From Actinomycetota bacterium (lineage in GTDB: Bacteria > Actinomycetota > JAICYB01), in contig DATLNZ010000038.1 of NCBI GenBank assembly GCA_035536535.1, positions 1-44,686 of the forward strand: 44,686 bases of DNA, given 5' to 3'. The notes beneath the pieces are model-generated. The model was not told the origin of the DNA and made no database searches. It worked only from the letters and a program-made list of their open reading frames with translations. The translations under genes and the position numbers were made by a program. Positions 39,007-44,686 of this stretch are shown here, in pieces. Position 1 is the stretch's first letter; each line of letters opens with the position of its first letter.

Positions 39007-41859
39007 GTGCCCGTGATCGGGCAACAAATCCCGCGAGCCTCCCGTCCCGCCGGGCGCCGCCGGTGGACGCTCATCGGGACCATCGCCTTTTTGTTGTTCA
39101 TCTCCTTCGGCTCGCTCGTCCGCTTCTACACGGACCTTCTGTGGTTCGACGAGCTCGACTTCACGAGCGTGTTCTGGACGACCCTCAAGGCGCGAGCCGG
39201 ACTGGGCGCGCTCGCGGGTATCGCATCCGGACTGTTCGTGCTCGTAAACCTGGAGCTGGCGTACAGGGCCGCTCCCAGGTACTCGGTGGTCCCCAGACAG
39301 GCAACCGCGCAGTACAGGACGCTGTTCCGAGCGAACGCCCGCCGGTTCCACCTGGCTGCCAGCGCGGCCATCGCCGTGATGATCGGGCTTTCGATGGCCC
39401 CGGCCTGGCAGAGGTTCCTTCTGTGGCGAAACGCGCAGCCGTTTGGAACGCGTGACGCGATCTTCCGAAAAGACATCTCGTTTTACGTGTTCGACATCCC
39501 GTTCCAGAGGATGGTGCTGTCCCTGGCCCTCGGGGTCCTTTTGTTGTCACTGATGGTCTCGGCGGTCGCGCATCTGTTCAACGGGTCGATCGAGCCGAGC
39601 GGCAACGGCGTCCAGGTCAGCCCCGTGGTGAAGCTGCATCTGTCCGTCCTGCTTGCGCTGGTCGCGCTGCTCAAGGCCTGGGGCTACGTCCTGGCGCAGT
39701 ATGAGCTGGTCTACTCGCCCCGCGGCATCGTCGACGGTGCGTCGTACACCGACGTCCACGCGCAGCTGCCCGCGTTGCGCCTGCTGGCCGTCATCGCCGT
39801 CGTCGCGGCAGTCATCTTCTTCCTCAACGTCAGGTTCCGCGGGTGGCTGCTGCCTGCCGCCGCCATTGTCCTGTGGGCCCTTTCGGCGGTGATCATCGGA
39901 AGGGCCATCCCATGGGGCGTGCAGAGGTTCACGGTGTCGCCCGACGAGGAACGCAAGGAGGCCAGGTTCATCAGCAACAACATCAAGGCCACCCGGGCGG
40001 CCTTTGAGCTGGACAAGATCTCGCTCAGCAACTTCCCCGCCAACCAGAGTCTCAACGAGCAGGTGCTGGCCTCGAACCGGGCCACGGTGGAGAACCTGCG
40101 GATCTGGGACCCCGACCCGCTTCTTGCTTCGTTCCAGAGCCGACAGTCTCTCCGCCAGTACTACGAGTTCCATGACGTCGACATCGACCGCTATTCCATC
40201 GACGGCAGGACGCGGCAGGTCCTGGTGTCGCCTCGGGAGATCGACCCCTCAAACGATCCCCGGGCCCAGACGTGGGCGAACCGCCACCTGACCTACACCC
40301 ACGGATACGGGCTGGTGGGCGCCGCCGCCAACTCCGCTCCCAATGGGCTTCCGGAGCTTCTGGTCCAGGACCTGCCCCCCCAGGGCCCACCTCAGCTCAC
40401 GCCCAAACAGGCCGGCATCTACTTCGGCGAGGAGCTCCAGGGCCACGTGGTCGTCCGCACCAAGAACCGGGAGATCGACTACGAGGGCGACAAGGGGCTC
40501 GTTCGGTCGACCTACGGCGGCAAGGGCGGCATCCCCCTTTCAGGTCCGCTGCGCAAACTTGCGTTCTCGGCCCGGTTCGGCGACACGAACCTGCTGATCT
40601 CCGACCTGATCACCCCGCAGTCGCGGGTGATGATGCACCGCGACGTGCTGGAGCGTGCCCAGACCGTGGCGCCGTTCCTGCGTTTCGACCGCGACCCATA
40701 CGTCGTGGCGGCCGACGACCGCATTCACTGGATTCTGGACGCGTACACCGAGACCTCGCGATACCCCAACGCGCAGCACGTGGACCTCGCTCCGTTGTTC
40801 CCGCAGGACGCCGGCGAGGAGGGGTCACGTCCGTCGACAAGGGGACACTTCGGCAAGGTCAACTACATGCGCAACTCCGTCAAGGTGGTGATCGACGCCT
40901 ACGACGGCACGATGCGCCTGTATGTGATCGACCCCGGGGATCCGATCATCGCTGCCTACCAGTCGGCCTTCCCGGACCTTTTCACGCAGGGCAGCAAGAT
41001 GCCGGCTTCCATCCGCGCGCACCTTCGCTACCCCGAGGACCTGTTCAAGGTCCAGGCGAGCCAGTACAGCCTGTATCACGAGACGGACCCGGGCCGGTTT
41101 TACACCCGGGATGACGCATGGCAGGTGGCGTCGGATCCGTCCCGGTCCGACAACAACACCCAGTTCCCGATGGACCCGTACTACGTGCTCATGACGCTTC
41201 CGGGCGAGCAGGAGCCCGAGTTCCTGCTCATGGTGCCGTTCTCACCGCTGAACAAACGCAACCTGAACGGCTGGGTGGCGGCGAGGTCCGACACGCGTCC
41301 CGACGGCACCGGGTACGGGGAGATAGTGGGCTTTTCTTTCCCGCGCAACGTGCCGGTGGACGCCCCTGTCAACGTCGCTGCGGCAATCGAGCAGGACGAC
41401 GTCGTGTCCGCCCAGAAGAGCCTGTGGAGCAGGTCGGGGTCCAACGTGCTTGAAGGCAACCTGTTCGTGATTCCGATCGGCGAGTCGCTGATCTACGTCC
41501 GGTCGATGTACCTCAGGGCCGAAAAGGCGGCGATCCCGGAACTCGAACGTGTCGTGGTCGTCTACGGCGGCCGGGTCGGCTTCGGGAAAACGCTGCAGGA
41601 GTCGCTGAACCAGGTCATTACCGGAGCGCCCCCGCCACCGGTGGAAGATCCGGGACAGGAGCAGCCCCCGGAGGGACAGCCCTCGCCACCTCCTGCGCCC
41701 TCGGGGGACGTCGCCGGACTCCTGCGCCAGGCCGTCGACCACCACCGCGCCGCCGACGAGGCCCTCAAGAGAGGCGATCTATCCACGTACCAGCGCGAGA
41801 ACGAAGCGGCGCGCCGGGCCGTGGAGGAGGCCAGCCGCCGTCAGGGCGGCGACGGCTGA
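39007..41859 (+). CDS. UPF0182 family membrane protein
   Basis: A 950-residue protein of the UPF0182 family (mycobacterial Rv3193c). Seven or so helices occur in the first 300 residues, beginning with WTLIGTIAFLLFISFGSLV, followed by a large extracytoplasmic region and an acidic, Pro-rich then helical C-terminus. Family segments include TDLLWFDELDF, DISFYVFDIPFQ and YTHGYGLVGAAAN. GTG 39007 is the best start; GTG 39013 is close. TATCGT at 38976 may be its -10 box. PDZ-Lon, UPF0182 and DUF2342 lie together in mycobacteria; here the kinase splits the first two. Function unknown. Confidence 0.9.
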   Translation: MPVIGQQIPRASRPAGRRRWTLIGTIAFLLFISFGSLVRFYTDLLWFDELDFTSVFWTTLKARAGLGALAGIASGLFVLVNLELAYRAAPRYSVVPRQATAQYRTLFRANARRFHLAASAAIAVMIGLSMAPAWQRFLLWRNAQPFGTRDAIFRKDISFYVFDIPFQRMVLSLALGVLLLSLMVSAVAHLFNGSIEPSGNGVQVSPVVKLHLSVLLALVALLKAWGYVLAQYELVYSPRGIVDGASYTDVHAQLPALRLLAVIAVVAAVIFFLNVRFRGWLLPAAAIVLWALSAVIIGRAIPWGVQRFTVSPDEERKEARFISNNIKATRAAFELDKISLSNFPANQSLNEQVLASNRATVENLRIWDPDPLLASFQSRQSLRQYYEFHDVDIDRYSIDGRTRQVLVSPREIDPSNDPRAQTWANRHLTYTHGYGLVGAAANSAPNGLPELLVQDLPPQGPPQLTPKQAGIYFGEELQGHVVVRTKNREIDYEGDKGLVRSTYGGKGGIPLSGPLRKLAFSARFGDTNLLISDLITPQSRVMMHRDVLERAQTVAPFLRFDRDPYVVAADDRIHWILDAYTETSRYPNAQHVDLAPLFPQDAGEEGSRPSTRGHFGKVNYMRNSVKVVIDAYDGTMRLYVIDPGDPIIAAYQSAFPDLFTQGSKMPASIRAHLRYPEDLFKVQASQYSLYHETDPGRFYTRDDAWQVASDPSRSDNNTQFPMDPYYVLMTLPGEQEPEFLLMVPFSPLNKRNLNGWVAARSDTRPDGTGYGEIVGFSFPRNVPVDAPVNVAAAIEQDDVVSAQKSLWSRSGSNVLEGNLFVIPIGESLIYVRSMYLRAEKAAIPELERVVVVYGGRVGFGKTLQESLNQVITGAPPPPVEDPGQEQPPEGQPSPPPAPSGDVAGLLRQAVDHHRAADEALKRGDLSTYQRENEAARRAVEEASRRQGGDG

Positions 41860-41886
41860 CGACGCACTAGCCCCGGGTCGCAGCCC

Positions 41887-42369
41887 TCAGCGGCTGATCC
41901 TACAGGTCGCCAGCCCCTTCTTCTCCAGGTACCGCTGGTGGTACTCCTCCGCGGAGAAGAACACGGGGGCCCGCTCGACGTGCGTGACGACCGGCTTCGG
42001 GAAGCGCTCCTGAGCGCGCTGGACAGATGCCCGCGCGGCAGCTTCCTGCTCGGGGGAGTGGAAGAAGATCACCGAACGGTACTGGCTGCCGACGTCGGGT
42101 CCCTGGCGGTTGAGCGTGGTCGGATCGTGGACCTTCCAGAAGGTCTCGAGCAGCTCGTCGTATGACACCTTCTGGGGGTCGAACTGCACCTCGACGACCT
42201 CGGCGTGGCCTGTGCGGTCCGTGCAGACCTCCTGGTAGGTCGGGTTCTGGGTGGCCCCGCCGGCGTACCCCACGGCGGTGTCGATGACGCCCTCCACGTT
42301 GCGGAACTCCGCCTCGACCCCCCAAAAGCAACCCGCACCGAATGTCGCCTTCTCCAAAGTGGCCTCCAT
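41887..42369 (-). CDS. msrA: Peptide methionine sulfoxide reductase A
   Basis: This 160-residue enzyme reduces the S form of methionine sulfoxide in proteins. The catalytic motif is GAGCFWG with Cys14. [22 protein letters not shown] and the C-terminal [10 protein letters not shown] are all family motifs, and a Cys near the end (ATCRISR) may be the resolving one. ATG 42369 is chosen because the family begins just before [11 protein letters not shown]. It lies 23 bases after the peptide ligase-like gene on the same strand and may be co-transcribed with it. Confidence 0.93.
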   Translation of the reverse strand: MEATLEKATFGAGCFWGVEAEFRNVEGVIDTAVGYAGGATQNPTYQEVCTDRTGHAEVVEVQFDPQKVSYDELLETFWKVHDPTTLNRQGPDVGSQYRSVIFFHSPEQEAAARASVQRAQERFPKPVVTHVERAPVFFSAEEYHQRYLEKKGLATCRISR

Positions 42370-42392
42370 GTCGTCGCCTGACGACCAGTCTC

Positions 42393-43910
42393 TCACGACC
42401 CTCGGGCCGTGGAGCTCGCTGCGCACGCGTCGATGGCGGCTCTCGAAGCCTCGCGTAGGTCGTCCGCGTGGTCTCTCGAGCATCCGATCGCCGTGAGTCC
42501 GACCCGGCCGTCGATCTGAAGCCCGGTGAACATGTGGAGCACCACGCCCGTCCCGCTTCCGTGGTTGTAGGACAGGTCCGCCCGTGAGACGGCCTCGATC
42601 ACGTCCGTGGCGGGGAGGTCCAGCCACGCGTCATCCACGAGGTTGTCGGTCGACACGTAGAAGCGCGGCGTGCCGTCCGGCGCCATCCAGCATCCGGACC
42701 CGGTGTCGTAGCGCCCGGTGACGAGGTTGCGCAGGACCGCGTACGGGTGGGTCGTGCCTCCCTTGCGCAGGTTGATCTCGAGTGCGTACACGCTCCAGCG
42801 CCCACCGGCGTCGCGGGCTGCCGCGAAGTCGACGCTCAGGCGTCCGATCGCGCCTCTGCCGGCGAGCTCGCGTCCCAGCGCCGCACCATGAGCGGCTATC
42901 TCCGCGGCGTATCCGGGGTCGGCGGGGAACCGGCAGCCCATGTACACCTGGCCGTCCTCGCCACCGAGGAGCTGCTCGTGAGTGGACAGCACCGAGACCT
43001 CCCCAAACGGAGAGATGTCCACCTGGACGCTCGGGCTGGCGAAGGCCTCTCCGGTCACCAGCTCCTCGACGACCGAACCCAGCCGGAGGTCCCTCAGGTA
43101 CCAGTCGGGAAGAGCCTCCACCGTCTCCCGGAGGCCCGACTCGTCTTCACCGCGGAACCGCAGCACCACGTTGCCGTCACCCGCTCCGCTGTTGTCGTGC
43201 TTGATGACCACTCCGGACGCCTGGGGACGGGAAGCCCTGAGGGAGGTCACCGCGGCGACGACATCGTCCACCGTGCGCACGTCCTCGCATCCGAAGGGGG
43301 CCGGGACCCCGGCGGCGGCGAACAGCTTGCGTCCGGCGCTCTTGTACCCCAGCGGCCACAGGGCGGGATCGGTGCCGTTGATCGGCACCCCGAGCTGCGT
43401 CGCCACGCAGACCTCGTCGCCCGTCACGTTCCACGGCTCGATGAGAGCCGGACGTCCCCCGACCCACCCCCGCAGCTCCTCCATCAGGTCCTTGCGGCGC
43501 AGGAGCTTGGTCGCGACGGCTTGGGCCGAGGAGTCCGGCACGACCATCACCCGGAAGCGCCTGCGGACGTCCTGGCGCCTGTCCGGCGGAACCAGCGAGC
43601 AGTAGTAGTCGATCACCTCGTCGCTGGGGGCCTCGGACGTCAGAAAGACCATCTCGCACCCGGGGATCCGGTCGAGCATCAAAAAGGCGACGAGGAACCG
43701 GTGCTCCAGCGAGGCGATTCGATCGGCGTAGTGCGACAGAAGCGACTCCCCGATGCTGTAGGAGGGGAGCACGATCAGGACGTGGTTGGTCTCCACCCCC
43801 GGCTTGTTGAGGCTCCAGGCGGCGCCGAGCTTCGCCTGGACCTCGGAGAAGGCGGCGTCGCTGCCGTCCCCGGTGTCGGCGTGCTCGTGGCTTTCCCCGT
43901 CAATGCGCAC
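42393..43910 (-). CDS. PGM1-like ATP-grasp peptide ligase
   Basis: A 505-residue ATP-grasp protein like PGM1 of pheganomycin biosynthesis, which joins a nonproteinogenic amino acid to a peptide. A pre-ATP-grasp region begins with [18 protein letters not shown]. The ATP-grasp core (about 190-390) has [15 protein letters not shown] as the nucleotide loop, and [16 protein letters not shown] holds the metal ligands Glu and Asn. A C-terminal domain of about 90 residues follows. GTG 43910 has GGGAGG six bases upstream. No precursor peptide or phenylglycine genes are visible nearby, so the substrates are unknown. Confidence 0.82.
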   Translation of the reverse strand: MRIDGESHEHADTGDGSDAAFSEVQAKLGAAWSLNKPGVETNHVLIVLPSYSIGESLLSHYADRIASLEHRFLVAFLMLDRIPGCEMVFLTSEAPSDEVIDYYCSLVPPDRRQDVRRRFRVMVVPDSSAQAVATKLLRRKDLMEELRGWVGGRPALIEPWNVTGDEVCVATQLGVPINGTDPALWPLGYKSAGRKLFAAAGVPAPFGCEDVRTVDDVVAAVTSLRASRPQASGVVIKHDNSGAGDGNVVLRFRGEDESGLRETVEALPDWYLRDLRLGSVVEELVTGEAFASPSVQVDISPFGEVSVLSTHEQLLGGEDGQVYMGCRFPADPGYAAEIAAHGAALGRELAGRGAIGRLSVDFAAARDAGGRWSVYALEINLRKGGTTHPYAVLRNLVTGRYDTGSGCWMAPDGTPRFYVSTDNLVDDAWLDLPATDVIEAVSRADLSYNHGSGTGVVLHMFTGLQIDGRVGLTAIGCSRDHADDLREASRAAIDACAASSTARGS

Positions 43911-44033
43911 TCAGCGCCTCCCGTTTCAGGTGCACGTCCCTCACAACCGTGGACACTTGACCATGCCCGTGGAAAGGAGTCCATGATGGGCGACCCGGGG
44001 GTCAGGACGTGAGGCAAGGGGAGTGGCGGACGC

Positions 44034-44686
44034 GTGGCTGGTGACTTCGACTACGACAGACACGGCCGGGACTACTCCACGCACAGGCGCACCGACCCGC
44101 GCATCGCGGCACTGGTCCACCAGGCGCTGGACGGCGCGCGGACCGTACTCAACGTCGGCGCCGGCGCAGGTTCCTATGAGCCGGCCGACCGGTACGTGCT
44201 GTCGATCGAACCCTCGGCCGCCATGCGGGCTCAGCGTCCGCCGCACCTCGCGCCCGCAATCCGTGGTGTCGCGGAAACCCTGCCGCTGGACGACCGGTCC
44301 GTCGACGCGTCTATGGCCTTGGTCACCGTTCACCAGTGGGGCGACGTCGAGGCCGGCCTGCGGGAGATGCGTCGCGTCACGCGCGGGAATGTCGCCATTC
44401 TGACGTTCGACCCGGAGGCGCTCGACCGTTTCTGGCTGGCCGAGTACTCGCCCGAGTTGATCGAGGCCGAGCGGCACCGGTACCCGGCGATCGGCCGCAT
44501 CCTTGCTGTTCTGGGCGGCGAGTCCGATGTCTCCGTCGTGCCCATCCCCGCTGACTGCGTCGACGGCTTCACCGAGGCTTTCTACGCACGGCCCGAACGG
44601 CTCCTTGATCCTGAGGTGCGAGGCGGGCAGTCGGCGTGGGGTTTCGTGGCCGAGGAGGCGCAGGCGCGGTTTGTGTCCCGGCTAAG
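44034..44686 (+). CDS. SAM-dependent methyltransferase, 3' truncated
   Basis: The frame runs off the window end after 217 codons. The product begins AGDFDYDRHGRDYSTHRRTD after GTG 44034, with the SAM-binding motif I VLNVGAGAGSYEP, an acidic SIEPSAAMRAQRP and a Methyltransf_11-like motif LDDRSVDASMALVTVHQW. The start has an AAGGGGAG site ten bases upstream. A nine-codon in-frame ORF (43983-44012) with a stronger ribosome site lies before it and stops at TGA. It diverges from the peptide ligase-like gene. The substrate is unknown. Confidence 0.85.
   Translation, partial: MAGDFDYDRHGRDYSTHRRTDPRIAALVHQALDGARTVLNVGAGAGSYEPADRYVLSIEPSAAMRAQRPPHLAPAIRGVAETLPLDDRSVDASMALVTVHQWGDVEAGLREMRRVTRGNVAILTFDPEALDRFWLAEYSPELIEAERHRYPAIGRILAVLGGESDVSVVPIPADCVDGFTEAFYARPERLLDPEVRGGQSAWGFVAEEAQARFVSRL

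Noticed and set aside
44010-44012. In-frame TGA before the methyltransferase as a second selenocysteine codon
   Set aside because: The residues on its 5' side show no conserved protein sequence, there is no redox motif around it, and no SECIS-like hairpin with a G-U loop was found after it.
1-44686. CRISPR arrays, tRNA, rRNA, insertion sequences, prophage and direct-repeat att sites
   Set aside because: No repeat-spacer pattern, cloverleaf, transposase, integrase or flanking repeats were seen by eye in either strand; gaps between genes are too short for most of them.

Overview
The window is GC-rich, densely coding DNA with little intergenic space. Many start codons overlap the previous stop by four bases (ATGA, GTGA), and several -10 boxes of the TAnnnT type sit 5 to 10 bases before a start, which suggests leaderless mRNAs. 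The gene content points to an actinobacterium: a DUF3107 protein, a DUF2342 zincin, a UPF0182 membrane protein, a membrane PDZ-Lon protease, a paired Get3-like ATPase of the mycobacterial Rv3679/Rv3680 kind and a PGM1-type peptide ligase. Phage, insertion-sequence, CRISPR, rRNA and tRNA genes were not seen, and no stretch over 300 bases lacks a gene.

Layout. Bases 1-3195: the end of a VWA protein, a NUDIX hydrolase and an MFS carrier with an extra C-terminal region. Bases 3300-10052: a branched-chain amino-acid type ABC importer operon packed into three polypeptides (binding protein, fused LivH-LivM, fused LivF-LivG) plus an exported protein of unknown role. Bases 10105-10647: a peroxiredoxin-like gene with an in-frame TGA where its family has the first cysteine of CxxC. 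A hairpin of bacterial SECIS form follows, so this is a probable selenoprotein. Bases 10673-14847: two ArsA/Get3-like ATPases, an acyl-CoA dehydrogenase, a 53-residue helical ORF and an O-methyltransferase. Bases 14784-19366: an MBL hydrolase with dodecin, a PHP phosphoesterase, a thioesterase, a DrrAB-like ABC exporter and DUF3107. Bases 19481-20890: an MscS-like channel with a long disordered tail.

Bases 20960-23779 hold a complete polyamine operon behind a long, apparently structured leader: pyruvoyl arginine decarboxylase makes agmatine, agmatinase makes putrescine, and AdoMet decarboxylase with spermidine synthase makes spermidine. Bases 23790-31650 hold a flavin reductase, an aldonolactone-type oxidase that seems to start at ATC, a thioredoxin-fold protein paired with a DUF2342 zincin, a degenerate SDR, MreB with a small membrane partner, and a citrate synthase fused to two CBS motifs. 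Bases 31769-44686 hold two tandem membrane-anchored subtilases, a Pro-rich membrane protein, PDZ-Lon protease, a large sensor histidine kinase, UPF0182, MsrA, a PGM1-like ATP-grasp ligase and the start of a methyltransferase.

The strongest candidates for something new are the selenoprotein with its SECIS hairpin, the polyamine-operon leader with a possible pseudoknot, the CBS-citrate synthase fusion, and the ATC-initiated oxidase. Redox functions recur (selenoperoxiredoxin, thioredoxin-like protein, MsrA, flavin reductase), but a functional link between them is inference only.
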